The notes beneath the pieces are model-generated. The model was not told the DNA's origin. It saw nothing but the letters and a program-made list of their open reading frames with translations, and did no database searches. Of a DNA stretch of 33,832 nucleotides, positions 1 to 9,970 are shown in pieces. Source of the stretch: Bordetella parapertussis (lineage in GTDB: Bacteria; Pseudomonadota; Gammaproteobacteria; Burkholderiales; Burkholderiaceae_A). The position numbers and the translations under genes are program-made. The stretch is taken from positions 1 through 33,832 of the forward strand of contig CAMDMC010000017.1 of NCBI GenBank assembly GCA_945901825.1, written 5' to 3'. Every line of letters begins with the position of its first letter. Position 1 is the first letter of the stretch.

Positions 1-300
1 GCCGACCTGGTCACGCTTTCAAGCACCACCCAAGAACTGCTGCGCGCCTTGCGGTTTTTTCTTAAACCCTTGCAGTGGGTGGGCATCTCGGTAACAACGC
101 TCTCGCTTGCTATGGCCCTTGTCTTTCGATGGGTGGGTTTACTAAACGCCGAATGGCAGACGATACGAGAAGGGTTTATTTGCCGGGGATGCAGGCGGCC
201 AAGACTAAAATCGGCCACACCGCTGCTAAGGCGGTCGCAGCTGCTCTCGCAGACCATGGGGGATGCGCTTGCTGCAAGGCTAAACAACACACGACGGTAA
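1..300 (+). CDS. ECF-type transporter transmembrane component (EcfT/BioN/CbiQ-like), 3' part only
   Basis: The frame is open from the first base of the window and ends at a TAA at 298-300, so 99 C-terminal residues are visible and the start lies outside. A hydrophobic segment (about residues 25-45) is followed by a basic cytoplasmic stretch with GFICRGCRR, which resembles the Ala-Arg-Gly coupling helix of EcfT proteins. The tail (ATPLLRRSQLLSQTMGDALA) matches the usual EcfT end, where the protein contacts its ATPases. EcfT proteins form the membrane scaffold of energy-coupling-factor vitamin importers such as BioMNY. The substrate cannot be told from this part. Assignment rests on pattern resemblance only. 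Confidence 0.55.
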   Translation, partial: ADLVTLSSTTQELLRALRFFLKPLQWVGISVTTLSLAMALVFRWVGLLNAEWQTIREGFICRGCRRPRLKSATPLLRRSQLLSQTMGDALAARLNNTRR

Positions 301-371
301 CGTCGCGTCCAACGAACCCGCCATGAATCACTGGCTGTCAACAGTTACCACTCGGCCATCACCCACCCGCC

Positions 372-1454
372 ATGACCTACCAGTTATCCGACTTTGATTT
401 TGAATTGCCTGAAGAACTTATTGCCCAGGCGCCTGCCGAGGTGCGAAGCCAGAGCCGGCTGCTTGATGTGCACGGCGAGCAAGACCTTCGCAACCGACGA
501 TTCACCGACCTGGTTGATCTTCTGAACCCGCAAGACCTTCTGGTCTTCAACAATTCCAAAGTGATTGCGGCAAGGCTTTTTGCAAAAAAGCCCTCGGGTG
601 GGCGGGTTGAGATTCTGGTTGAACGCATTGGGCCTGCGCCCAACCAGGCAAGCGCCCTGCTTCGCGTGAGCCGAAAGCCTGCGGCGGGAATGAGGCTGCA
701 ATTGGAAAATCATGAAGACGTCACCTGCCTAGGTCGCGACCCCGCCCACGACGACCGATTTCAGCTTGAATTCAGCCGCCCGGTGCTTGATGTGCTTGAC
801 GAGTGCGGGCAGCTGCCACTGCCGCCCTACATTGGTCACGCCCCAACCAAAGACGACCTGCAGCGTTATCAAACGGTGTATGCCCAACACCCCGGGTCAG
901 TTGCCGCACCCACGGCAGGCCTGCATTTTGATGAGGCACTTTTTGCGGCACTTCAGGCCAAGGGCATTCAGCGCGCGGAAGTGACCTTGCACGTGGGAAG
1001 TGGAACGTTTGCCCCTGTGCGCGATAACGACTTATCGAAGCACCGCATGCATCACGAATGGTGTTCGCTGAACGAAGAGACGGCGCAGAAGATTTGTAAA
1101 ACCAAGGCCCAGGGCGGACGCGTGGTGGCCGTGGGTACGACAAGCCTGCGAACGCTTGAGTCTGCGGGGCAGCGCGCCTCAGGCGCCGAAGGCCTCAAAG
1201 GCAGCCCAGGCATCGCGAACCTCGCAAGCCTCCCGGGCCAATGGGAGACCAACCTGTTCATTACACCGGGCTATCAATTCAAGGTGGTGGATGCGCTGGT
1301 GACCAACTTCCACCTACCCAAATCAACACTCTTAATGCTGGTTAGCGCCTTTGCGGGCTACCCCACCATTCGCAAGGCCTACAACCATGCCATTGCCAAC
1401 CGGTATCGTTTTTTTAGCTATGGCGACGCCATGTTTCTAAGGCGCCTTCCCTAG
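372..1454 (+). CDS. queA: S-adenosylmethionine:tRNA ribosyltransferase-isomerase QueA
   Basis: QueA transfers and isomerises the ribosyl part of SAM onto preQ1 in tRNA to form epoxyqueuosine, the penultimate step of queuosine synthesis, in the cytoplasm. The 360-residue product is the usual length and carries family blocks in order: the N-terminal DFDFELPEELIAQAPA, FNNSKVIAARLF (about 59-70), PPYI (151-154), GSVAAPTAGLHF (175-186), HVGSGTFAPVR (207-217) and the C-terminal LPKSTLLMLVSAFAG. The ATG at 372 fits the conserved N-terminus. The gene converges on tgt, its pathway partner, with only two bases between the stop codons, so there is no room for a dedicated terminator. There is about a 70-base gap after the upstream EcfT-like gene. 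Confidence 0.97.
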   Translation: MTYQLSDFDFELPEELIAQAPAEVRSQSRLLDVHGEQDLRNRRFTDLVDLLNPQDLLVFNNSKVIAARLFAKKPSGGRVEILVERIGPAPNQASALLRVSRKPAAGMRLQLENHEDVTCLGRDPAHDDRFQLEFSRPVLDVLDECGQLPLPPYIGHAPTKDDLQRYQTVYAQHPGSVAAPTAGLHFDEALFAALQAKGIQRAEVTLHVGSGTFAPVRDNDLSKHRMHHEWCSLNEETAQKICKTKAQGGRVVAVGTTSLRTLESAGQRASGAEGLKGSPGIANLASLPGQWETNLFITPGYQFKVVDALVTNFHLPKSTLLMLVSAFAGYPTIRKAYNHAIANRYRFFSYGDAMFLRRLP

Positions 1455-1456
1455 TC

Positions 1457-2680
<1,224 letters not shown>

Positions 2681-2689
2681 ATCCTACCC

Positions 2690-3022
2690 GTGCTTATTTC
2701 AAATGCTTACGCCCAGGCAGCTGGTGCAAGCCAAGACCCACTTATTGGGTTTCTTCCCCTTATTCTGATGTTTGTGGTGCTTTATTTCTTAATGATTCGC
2801 CCACAAATGAAACGCGCCAAAGAGCATCGCCAGTTGGTAGAAGGCCTGCAAAAGGGCGACGAAATTGTTTCTGCTGCGGGCATCGTGGGCAAGGTTACGG
2901 AAGTAGACGACGCCTACATTACCGTTGATGTGGGCTCGGGTGATAAGCAAATTAGCATGGTGATGCAGCGCCAGGCGGTTCAAACGCTGCTGCCCAAGGG
3001 CACCATTAAGACCATTAGCTAA
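2690..3022 (+). CDS. yajC: Sec translocon accessory subunit YajC
   Basis: YajC is a small inner-membrane protein that copurifies with SecDF and the SecYEG translocon. The GTG at 2690 is chosen because GGAG precedes it by nine bases and it gives a 110-residue protein starting ISNAYAQAAG, the usual form; an upstream TTG at 2669 would add seven residues without support. One membrane helix (GFLPLILMFVVLYFLMIRP, about residues 18-37) is followed by the conserved RPQMKRAKEHRQ and the soluble domain with GDEIVSAAGIVGKV. It is first in an operon with secD, which starts three bases after its stop. Confidence 0.95.
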   Translation: MLISNAYAQAAGASQDPLIGFLPLILMFVVLYFLMIRPQMKRAKEHRQLVEGLQKGDEIVSAAGIVGKVTEVDDAYITVDVGSGDKQISMVMQRQAVQTLLPKGTIKTIS

Positions 3023-3025
3023 TTC

Positions 3026-4954
3026 ATGAACCGCGTCGCCTGGTGGCGGCTGGCCCTTATGGGGCTGGCCGTTGCCTTTGGTCTTTTTTACACACTGCCC
3101 AATTTCTTTGGGGAGAAGCCTGCGGTTCAAATTTCCACTGCAAAGGCCACCCTGAAGGTCGAGGCCACAGTGGCCCAAAAGGTTGAGCAGGCCTTGCAGA
3201 CGGCAGGCATCGAACATCAGGGCATTCGTTTTGAAGAGAACAACACTGGCAACACCGTGCGCGTGCGGTTCGCAGACACCGACACGCAGCTCAAAGCCAA
3301 AGACCTTATTGAATCCACCCTAAACCCTGGAAACCTTGCGGGTCGAAGACTGCCCGCAAGCCAGGCAGAGAACTCCGCCGCCCAACAGGCAGCCGAGCGC
3401 GTCGCTGTGGCGAGCCCCAGCAACTATGTGGTTGCCCTCAACCTTATTTCCGCCTCGCCCGATTGGCTCTCAAGCATTCGGGCGCTGCCCATGTACCTGG
3501 GCCTCGACCTTCGTGGTGGCGTGCATTTTCTTTTGGAAGTGGACATGGCCACGGCGCTTACCAAACGGCTCGATGCCCTGGTGGGTGAGACCCGTACTTT
3601 GTTGCGCGATAAACGTGTTCGTCACCAAGGCATTGCCCGCACGCGCGACACCCTTGAAATTAAATTCGCCAGTCCCGAGGTTCGCGAGCAAGGCCTCAAG
3701 CTGCTTGCCGAGCAGGTTATAGACCTTGACTGGCAGGCCCGCGACACGGGCTCAGACTTCTTCTTGGTAGGACGTTTAAAACCCACAACGGCCACCCGCA
3801 TTCAAGAGTTCGCGCTCAAACAAAACATCACGACCCTTTCCAACCGTATCAATGAACTGGGCGTGGCTGAGCCCATTGTTCAGCAGCAAGGTGCCGCCCG
3901 CATTGTGGTGCAGCTGCCCGGTGTGCAAGACACGGCAAAGGCCAAAGACATTCTTGGCCGCACCGCCACGCTTGAAGTACGCATGGTGGAAGACTCGCCC
4001 GAGGCTGCCACCGCCTTGCTTGCTGGCCGCCCACCCGTAAGCGTGGATGTCTACCAAGAACGTGGTGGTGCGCCCCTAATGCTTAGGAAGGAAGTGGTGC
4101 TTACGGGTGAGAACCTAACCGATGCCCAGGCCGGCTTTGACTCCCAAAACCCACTTGAGCCCGCGGTGCACCTTACCCTTGACAGCAAAGGCGCACGTAT
4201 TTTTCGCGATGTCACGCGCGAGAACATTGGCAATCGTATGGCCATTCTCCTCATTGAGAAGGGACAAGGCGAGGTTATTACCGCGCCCGTGATTCGCGGG
4301 GAGATTCCCGGAGGACGGGTTCAGATTAGCGGCCAGATGACCACGGTGGAGGCGGCAGAGACCGCGCTTTTGCTGCGTGCTGGCTCGCTTGCTGCACCCA
4401 TGGAAATTATTGAAGAGCGTCTCATTGGACCAAGCCTGGGCGCTGACAACATTGCCAAAGGTTTTAATGCCACGGCCTGGGGTTTTGTGGCCATTTCTGT
4501 CTTCATGATGGGCTATTACGCCTTGTTTGGTGTGGTCTCGGTGCTCGCGCTTTCACTGAACCTGTTGTTGCTCTTTGCACTGCTGTCTATTTTGCAGGCC
4601 ACGCTTACCCTTCCTGGCATCGCCGCTGTGGCGCTTACCCTTGGTATGGCCATTGATGCCAACGTACTCATTAACGAGCGGGTGCGCGAAGAAATTCGCG
4701 CAGGGGCCAACCCCCAAATGGCAATTTCAACGGGCTACGACAAGGCCTGGGCCACCATTCTCGACTCCAACATCACCACACTCATTGCCGGTATTGCCCT
4801 GCTTGTCTTTGGCTCGGGCCCTGTGCGCGGCTTTGCCGTAGTGCACGTACTTGGCATTCTTACCAGCATGTTCTCGGCGGTCTTCTTTAGCCGCGGGCTT
4901 ATTAACCTTTGGTACGGCAGCCGCAAGCGCCTGGGCCGACTGGCCATTGGCTAG
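3026..4954 (+). CDS. secD: Protein translocase subunit SecD
   Basis: SecD works with SecF as a proton-driven RND-like motor that pulls exported proteins out of the Sec channel on the periplasmic side. The 642 residues show an N-terminal membrane helix (about 8-25), the periplasmic P1 domain with the conserved GLDLRGGVHFLLEVDM, and five further helices at the C-terminus. LGMAIDANVLINERVREE lies in the fourth transmembrane segment and carries the conserved Asp implicated in proton transfer. Length and order are normal for a proteobacterial SecD. It lies between yajC (three-base gap) and secF (27-base gap). Confidence 0.97.
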   Translation: MNRVAWWRLALMGLAVAFGLFYTLPNFFGEKPAVQISTAKATLKVEATVAQKVEQALQTAGIEHQGIRFEENNTGNTVRVRFADTDTQLKAKDLIESTLNPGNLAGRRLPASQAENSAAQQAAERVAVASPSNYVVALNLISASPDWLSSIRALPMYLGLDLRGGVHFLLEVDMATALTKRLDALVGETRTLLRDKRVRHQGIARTRDTLEIKFASPEVREQGLKLLAEQVIDLDWQARDTGSDFFLVGRLKPTTATRIQEFALKQNITTLSNRINELGVAEPIVQQQGAARIVVQLPGVQDTAKAKDILGRTATLEVRMVEDSPEAATALLAGRPPVSVDVYQERGGAPLMLRKEVVLTGENLTDAQAGFDSQNPLEPAVHLTLDSKGARIFRDVTRENIGNRMAILLIEKGQGEVITAPVIRGEIPGGRVQISGQMTTVEAAETALLLRAGSLAAPMEIIEERLIGPSLGADNIAKGFNATAWGFVAISVFMMGYYALFGVVSVLALSLNLLLLFALLSILQATLTLPGIAAVALTLGMAIDANVLINERVREEIRAGANPQMAISTGYDKAWATILDSNITTLIAGIALLVFGSGPVRGFAVVHVLGILTSMFSAVFFSRGLINLWYGSRKRLGRLAIG

Positions 4955-4981
4955 GAAAATAAGGGCGAGCAACGAGCGACT

Positions 4982-5923
4982 ATGGAATTTTTTAGGTTAG
5001 AACGCACCATCCCTTTTATGCGCCATGCGGTGGTGCTTAACGTTATTTCGTTCTCGCTTTTTATTGCAGCCATTGCAGCCATTGCCCTGCGTGGGCTTGC
5101 CTTCTCCATTGAGTTCACGGGTGGCACGGTGCTTGAAGTGTCTTACAGCCAGACCGCACCGCTTGAAGAAGTACGCAGCACGGTGCAGGGCCTGGGCTAT
5201 GCCGATGCCCAGGTGCAGAACTTTGGCTCCTCACGCGACCTTCTTATTCGTCTGCCACTGCGGGGCGAGAAAAGCAACGACCAGGCCCAGGAGGTATTCA
5301 AAGTTATTGCGGCTCAGGCTCAGCCAAGCAATGTTCCCGAGCTGCGCCGCGTGGAGTTTGTTGGGCCGCAGGTGGGTGCCGAACTTGCTACCGACGGCCT
5401 CATTGCCCTTTTGTTTGTCATTGTGGGCATCATGGTCTACCTGGCCATTCGCTTTGAATGGAAGTTTGCGGTGGCGGCCATTGTGGCCAACCTGCACGAT
5501 GTGGTGATTATTCTTGGCTTTTTTGCCGCCTTTCAGTGGGAATTCTCACTCTCTGTGCTGGCAGCGGTGCTTGCGGTACTTGGCTACTCGGTGAACGAGT
5601 CGGTGGTGGTGGCCGACCGTATTCGTGAAAATTTCAAGCGCATGCGCAAGGCCAGCGTGCAAGAGGTGATTGACAACGCCATTACCCGCACCATGAGCCG
5701 CACCATCATTACCCACGGCACCACAGAGGCCATGGTGATCACCATGCTTATTTTTGGTGGCCCCGCCCTGTTCTTCTTTGCCGTGGCACTAACCATTGGC
5801 ATTGTCTTTGGTATTTACTCCTCCATCTTCGTTATGTCGCCTATCACCATGTGGCTGGGCATTAAACGCGAAGACTTGGTGAAGCCGGTTAAGACCAAAG
5901 AAGACGAGGTTCTAAGCCCTTAA
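4982..5923 (+). CDS. secF: Protein translocase subunit SecF
   Basis: SecF is the partner of SecD. The 313 residues include an N-terminal helix (about 17-38), the periplasmic domain beginning with SIEFTGGTVLEV, and the C-terminal membrane bundle with LGYSVNESVVVADRIRENF and the late motif SRTIITHGTTEAMV. It ends the yajC-secD-secF operon. A hairpin follows the stop (CCCCAG 5933-5938, loop TAGC, CTGGGG 5943-5948), but there is no T-run after it, so intrinsic termination there is uncertain. Confidence 0.97.
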   Translation: MEFFRLERTIPFMRHAVVLNVISFSLFIAAIAAIALRGLAFSIEFTGGTVLEVSYSQTAPLEEVRSTVQGLGYADAQVQNFGSSRDLLIRLPLRGEKSNDQAQEVFKVIAAQAQPSNVPELRRVEFVGPQVGAELATDGLIALLFVIVGIMVYLAIRFEWKFAVAAIVANLHDVVIILGFFAAFQWEFSLSVLAAVLAVLGYSVNESVVVADRIRENFKRMRKASVQEVIDNAITRTMSRTIITHGTTEAMVITMLIFGGPALFFFAVALTIGIVFGIYSSIFVMSPITMWLGIKREDLVKPVKTKEDEVLSP

Positions 5924-5980
5924 AGGCTGTGGCCCCAGTAGCCTGGGGGTCTCGGGCCCTATCAATGTCGCATCCTTGGA

Positions 5981-6009
5981 TTGACAGAGCGTACCTAAAA
6001 GCGTACGCT
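5981..6009 (+). promoter_or_regulatory. Promoter with palindromic operator for the yefM-yoeB pair
   Basis: A perfect -35 hexamer TTGACA (5981-5986) stands 17 bases before TACGCT (6004-6009), a weak -10. The heptamer AGCGTAC occurs at 5988-5994 and again at 6000-6006, a period of 12 bases, and the second copy is part of the perfect palindrome AGCGTACGCT (6000-6009). One copy lies in the spacer and one covers the -10, so a bound antitoxin dimer would block RNA polymerase. YefM-family antitoxins are known to repress their own promoters through palindromes with a GTAC-type core (TGTACA in E. coli). If this -10 is used, transcription would begin at or next to the ATG at 6017, giving a nearly leaderless message. 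Confidence 0.6.
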
Positions 6010-6016
6010 TGTGAAC

Positions 6017-6259
6017 ATGGATATTGTTAAAGCAACCGAGGCACGGGCCAACCTCTACGGCCTTATTGATCAGGTCGAGGAAAGCCATGAACCTGTTCTT
6101 ATTACAGGCAAACGCTCCAATGCCGTTCTGATTGCGGAAGACGACTGGAAGTCTGTGCAAGAAACGCTCTATCTACTAAGTCTACCCGGTATGCGCGAAT
6201 CCCTAATTCAGGGTGTTAGTACACCCACCTCGAAACTCAAGAAATCTCTTTCTTGGTGA
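6017..6259 (+). CDS. yefM: Antitoxin of the Phd/YefM family
   Basis: This 80-residue protein is the labile antitoxin of a type II toxin-antitoxin pair. The N-terminal ATEARANLYGLIDQV is the DNA-binding fold of the family, PVLITGKRSNAVLIAEDDW is the conserved middle, and SVQETLYLLSLPGM is the start of the toxin-binding tail, close to the SLEETAYLL of E. coli YefM. The ATG at 6017 is preferred over a GTG at 6011 because it aligns with the family start; no clear Shine-Dalgarno sequence is seen for either. The stop overlaps the toxin start by one base, so translation is probably coupled. Confidence 0.88.
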   Translation: MDIVKATEARANLYGLIDQVEESHEPVLITGKRSNAVLIAEDDWKSVQETLYLLSLPGMRESLIQGVSTPTSKLKKSLSW

Positions 6260-6525
6260 TGTCCGGCTGGACACTGTTTTATACCAAAGAGGCCGAAAAG
6301 GATTCCAAGAAGCTCAAACAGGCCGGTCTTAAAGAGAGGGCGGAAAGCCTCCTGCGGGTTATTGAGCAAAATCCCTTTCAAAACCCACCGCCCTTTGAAA
6401 AACTTGTAGGTGATTTGCAGGGCCTTCACTCCCGACGCATTTCCATTCAGCACCGGCTGGTTTACCAGGTGCTAGGGGACGAACAAGCAGTGAAGGTACT
6501 GAGAATGTGGACGCACTATGAGTAA
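6259..6525 (+). CDS. yoeB: Toxin YoeB, ribosome-dependent mRNA endonuclease (RelE superfamily)
   Basis: YoeB cleaves mRNA in the ribosomal A site and is neutralised by YefM. From the ATG at 6259, which overlaps the antitoxin stop as TGATG, the product has 88 residues. All residues known to matter in E. coli YoeB have counterparts: Glu47 in PPPFEKL, Arg59/Arg60 and Arg66 in SRRISIQHRLVY, and the terminal His86-Tyr87. In-frame TTG (6253) and GTG (6256) codons just upstream would add only two residues. The toxin therefore looks intact and active. Its stop is eight bases from the convergent guaD stop, within an AT-rich inverted repeat. Confidence 0.9.
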   Translation: MSGWTLFYTKEAEKDSKKLKQAGLKERAESLLRVIEQNPFQNPPPFEKLVGDLQGLHSRRISIQHRLVYQVLGDEQAVKVLRMWTHYE

Positions 6526-6538
6526 AAGATTTTTTACT
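6521..6538. terminator. Possible weak bidirectional terminator between yoeB and guaD
   Basis: AGTAAAA (6521-6527) and TTTTACT (6532-6538) form a perfect 7-bp inverted repeat with a four-base loop, covering the stop codons of both convergent genes. It is entirely AT-rich apart from one pair, so it would be unstable; calling it a terminator is a weak inference from its position. Confidence 0.2.
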
Positions 6539-7856
6539 GAGCATGACCAGTAACAACCCTGTCACCCAAAACATAAGTTGCCACAAGGCAACGCTCATCA
6601 CCCAGGGCCAAAAGAGCAAACAACTCTTCCGACCTGTTGGTCGTTTTCTGAAAACGCCGCTCAATAAGAGGAATGGCAACGGGGTTTATAACCTGAAGGT
6701 CGGCCTCCTTCCCAACCTGAAAATTTCCAATCAATTGGTCGAGTCCAAGTGCTTCGGCACCCCCTAGAGTTGCAAGAAAGAAGGCGCCCTCCGGGCTTAA
6801 TGTCTGACCGCGAAGTTTACAGACTTGGTAAGCGTTCAGCATAGTTTTAAACATACTCATGCTTGTTCCAGCGCCCAGGTCGGTGCCAAGGCCAACCTTG
6901 ATGCCAGCCGAAACCGCTGCATCAAGATCGAAAAGACCCGAGCCTAAAAACAGGTTGGAACTTGGACAAAACGCAATTGAGGCACCGCGCAATGCCATAA
7001 GGGCCCGATCTGTGTCATTCAAATGAATGCAATGACCATAAATGGCACCGGGACCCAGCTGCTGAAAAGTCTCGTAGACCTGACAGTAGCTTCGAGAGTC
7101 TGGGTAAAGTGAGGCAACCCATCGGCACTCATCCAGGTTTTCGGCCAGATGCGACTGCAGGAACAAAGGCCCTGACGATACACTTCCTGCAAGGGATGCC
7201 TGAAACATCTCACCCACCCAACGCATCTGCTCATCGGTCGATGTTGGCGCAAAACGAGGTGTAAGGCTGTAGGAAAGTCGTTTGCGACCATGCCAGCGTT
7301 CAATTAAAGACTGGGTTGCCTCCAGGTCCCTGCCTTGAAGATCATGTTGAATAAGGGCCTCGGGGGCGTTGCGATTCATAAGCGCCTTACCAACCAGAAG
7401 ACGCATTCCTAAATACTCGGCCTCGCTAAATAACGCCTCGCAAGAGGTCTGATGAACCGAGCCATAGACCGAGGCAGTGGTTACTCCATGCGAGAGCATA
7501 TCGTTCAGAAAATAACGAGCAGTCTCTGCAGAAAACTCTGGGCTAATGAACCGCTCTTCCGCGGGGAAGGTGTAGCGTTCGAGCCAGTTCAGAAGGCTTT
7601 CCCCGTGGCTCGCAATGATATCGAGCTGCACAAAATGGGTGTGGGCATCAACAAACCCAGGAAAAATCCAATAAGGCCGATGATCAACTACCTGGCAATG
7701 GTCAGGCAGGTTAGGGACCATTAAGCGAGCCTCGCCGAACGACTCAATAAGACCCTCGTCATTAATAACCAAGAGACCGTCGTCGTGCCACTCGGGCTTG
7801 GGGTCCCGAAACGAGGAGCCCTTCAAATGGAAAAGGCGGCCCCGTAGTGCTCTCAC
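6534..7856 (-). CDS. guaD: Guanine deaminase GuaD
   Basis: GuaD hydrolyses guanine to xanthine and ammonia and so feeds the xanthine dehydrogenase encoded upstream. The 440 residues have the amidohydrolase metal motif PGFVDAHTHF (His72, His74), SHLAEN, YGHCIHL, FCPSSNLFLGSG and the metal-binding Asp of GLGTDLGAG. The GTG start at 7856 is supported because MRALRGRLF aligns with the family N-terminus (AVRGSF in E. coli). It is the last gene of the long minus-strand purine series, about 70 bases after the BMP-family binding-protein gene. Confidence 0.94.
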   Translation of the reverse strand: MRALRGRLFHLKGSSFRDPKPEWHDDGLLVINDEGLIESFGEARLMVPNLPDHCQVVDHRPYWIFPGFVDAHTHFVQLDIIASHGESLLNWLERYTFPAEERFISPEFSAETARYFLNDMLSHGVTTASVYGSVHQTSCEALFSEAEYLGMRLLVGKALMNRNAPEALIQHDLQGRDLEATQSLIERWHGRKRLSYSLTPRFAPTSTDEQMRWVGEMFQASLAGSVSSGPLFLQSHLAENLDECRWVASLYPDSRSYCQVYETFQQLGPGAIYGHCIHLNDTDRALMALRGASIAFCPSSNLFLGSGLFDLDAAVSAGIKVGLGTDLGAGTSMSMFKTMLNAYQVCKLRGQTLSPEGAFFLATLGGAEALGLDQLIGNFQVGKEADLQVINPVAIPLIERRFQKTTNRSEELFALLALGDERCLVATYVLGDRVVTGHAQ

Positions 7857-7924
7857 GGAACCGCCCCAGACGAAGAAAAAACTGGATTCAAATGAGGCTA
7901 CGAAAAAATTAAGCCTTCAATTCC

Positions 7925-9013
7925 TTAGGACTTCGGTAGCTTTGAGGTGACGCCTTCCACGTAGTAGTTCATGCCGCCCAGATCCTTATCGGACATCGCA
8001 GCCCCTGCAGCCAGACGCTGTTTACCATCCTGGTCAACAACAGGCCCGGCGAAGGCATGGAACTTACCCGTCTTCATTTCAGCCTCAATTTGAGCGACCT
8101 TGGATCTAACGGCAGCCGGTACGGCGCTGCTTATTGGGCCAAGCTTAATCATGCCCTCTTTGGTTCCGCCCCAGATGTTGTCGGGCTTCCAGTTGCCAGC
8201 CAGAACCTGATTCACCACCTTAATGTAGTAGTCGCCCCAATGGTGAGTACAGGCTGAGAGATGCGCCTTGGGACCGTACTTGGACATGTCGGAATGGTAG
8301 CCAAAGGCATAGATTCCCTTTTCTTCGGCCGCCTGAACCACAGCCGTGGAATCGGTATGGTGAGTAAGAATATCGGCCTTCGAATCAACCAGCGTCATGG
8401 CAGCCTGACGCTCTTTGCCTGGGTCGTACCAGCTGTTGACCCAGACCACGCGAACCTCAGCCTTAGGATTCACGCTGCGGGCACCGCGAATAAAAGCATT
8501 AATACCTTGCAGCACTTCAGGAATGGGGAAGGCCGCAACATAGCCAAGAATATTCGACTTGGTCATATGACCTGCAATGACGCCTGTGAGATAACGGCCC
8601 TCGTAGAAACGTGCGTTGTAGTTACCAAAGTTGGGGCCTGACTTATAGCCTGTGGCATGCATAAAAACCAGCTTCGGAAACTGCTTGGAGACTTTTTCCA
8701 TGTAGTTCATGTAGCCAAAGCTTGCAGCAAAAATAATTTTATTTCCGCTATTGGCCATCTCACGAATAACACGCTCGGCATCGGCGCCCTCAGGAACTTT
8801 TTCCACGTAACTGGTCTTTACTTTGCCCGCAAGAGCCTTCTCCATTTCAAGGCGGCCAAGGTCATGCTGATAGGTCCAGCCGGCATCACCAATCGGACTG
8901 ACATAAACAAACCCAATCTTCATGGGGTCGGCTGCAAGTGCGGGACCACCTATGGCTGTGGCAGAGGCGATGGTTGCAGAGGTCTTAAGAAAATGACGAC
9001 GATCGATGGTCAT
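7925..9013 (-). CDS. BMP-family ABC transporter substrate-binding protein (purine/nucleoside type)
   Basis: This 362-residue periplasmic binding protein belongs to the basic membrane protein (BmpA/PnrA/Med) family, whose characterised members bind purine nucleosides. The N-terminus MTIDRRHFLKTSATIASATA carries a twin-arginine motif and ends in ALAA, so export by Tat is likely; many relatives are lipoproteins instead. The body has GFVYVSPIGDAGWTYQHDLG near the start, typical of the family. AAGGA lies about ten bases before the ATG. It follows two permeases and an ATPase and precedes guaD, which suggests guanine, guanosine or another purine as ligand, but the exact substrate is inferred. Confidence 0.9.
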   Translation of the reverse strand: MTIDRRHFLKTSATIASATAIGGPALAADPMKIGFVYVSPIGDAGWTYQHDLGRLEMEKALAGKVKTSYVEKVPEGADAERVIREMANSGNKIIFAASFGYMNYMEKVSKQFPKLVFMHATGYKSGPNFGNYNARFYEGRYLTGVIAGHMTKSNILGYVAAFPIPEVLQGINAFIRGARSVNPKAEVRVVWVNSWYDPGKERQAAMTLVDSKADILTHHTDSTAVVQAAEEKGIYAFGYHSDMSKYGPKAHLSACTHHWGDYYIKVVNQVLAGNWKPDNIWGGTKEGMIKLGPISSAVPAAVRSKVAQIEAEMKTGKFHAFAGPVVDQDGKQRLAAGAAMSDKDLGGMNYYVEGVTSKLPKS

Positions 9014-9043
9014 AGCGGGCAGTCCTTATGGTTTGGAAAAAAG

Positions 9044-9970
9044 TTAATCGGGACGGAAAGGCAGGCCAAGCGAAGCCGGGGAGTTAAGCCGAATAAGCTT
9101 GGCATTACCAGAGATAAATACTAAAACAACAATGGTCACAAGGTAAGGCATTGCTGTAAGTAACTGAGACGGAATTTCGATTTGGAGACTGGAGGACTGA
9201 ACAAACAACTGAACCACGAGAATACCCCCAAAAAGATGCGCCCCAAAAAAGAGCCGAAGAGGCCGCCAGGTGGCAAAGACCACCAAGGCCAGGGCAATCC
9301 AGCCTCGCCCAGCCACCATATGCTCTGTCCAAAACGGCGTGTAGAAGACCGACAGAAAGGCCCCCCCAAGACCTGCCATAGCACCCCCAAAAGCTATGGC
9401 AAGAAGTCGAATTCGTCTCACTGGTAGGCCTACGGCGTGGGCATTATGGGGCGACTCACCCACAGCCTTAAGTACAAGCCCTATACGGGAACGCGCAAGA
9501 ATCCAGGCCACTGCCAGAAAGATAAGCCAGCTGATGTAGACGATGGGCTGGTGGGAGAAAAGTGCCTTGCCCAGGATGGGTAGGTCGGAGAGCCAAGGAA
9601 TGACCCAAGGTGCCACCGGCGTTAAAACCTGGGACTCGTAAGCCTTGCCCGCGAAGGCTGCAAACCCGGTTCCAAAAATCGCCAAAGCCAGGCCTGTAGC
9701 CACCTGATTCGCAAGCAGTTGCAAGGTAAGAAAGGCAAAGACCATCGATAGGGCCACACCCGCGGCCATTCCAAAGAGCACCCCTAGCCATTCCGATCCG
9801 AAAGTAAACGCACCAACGAAAGCGGCAATGGCACCCACCGCCATAAGCCCTTCAGCGCCTAAATTCAGCATGCCGGACTTCTCGGTCACCAACTCCCCAA
9901 GGCCAGCCAAGGCAATGGGCGTAGCTGCAATGATGGTCGCAAACAAGACCGAGGCAAGAAGGTCGGTCAT
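9044..9970 (-). CDS. ABC transporter permease, BMP/nucleoside family (second permease)
   Basis: This 308-residue protein is a multi-spanning inner-membrane permease of the BPD_transp_2 family. The family block LVTEKSGMLNLGAEGLMAVGA lies near residues 27-47 and AHAVGLPVRRIRLLAIAFGG in the cytoplasmic loop. Its start overlaps the stop of the first permease as ATGA, so the two are translationally coupled. It would form the heteromeric membrane pore of the purine importer together with the 360-residue permease. Confidence 0.92.
   Translation of the reverse strand: MTDLLASVLFATIIAATPIALAGLGELVTEKSGMLNLGAEGLMAVGAIAAFVGAFTFGSEWLGVLFGMAAGVALSMVFAFLTLQLLANQVATGLALAIFGTGFAAFAGKAYESQVLTPVAPWVIPWLSDLPILGKALFSHQPIVYISWLIFLAVAWILARSRIGLVLKAVGESPHNAHAVGLPVRRIRLLAIAFGGAMAGLGGAFLSVFYTPFWTEHMVAGRGWIALALVVFATWRPLRLFFGAHLFGGILVVQLFVQSSSLQIEIPSQLLTAMPYLVTIVVLVFISGNAKLIRLNSPASLGLPFRPD

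Noticed and set aside
5933..5948. CCCCAG/CTGGGG hairpin after secF as an intrinsic terminator
   Set aside because: The stem is good, but no T-run follows on either strand, so it is mentioned only with secF.
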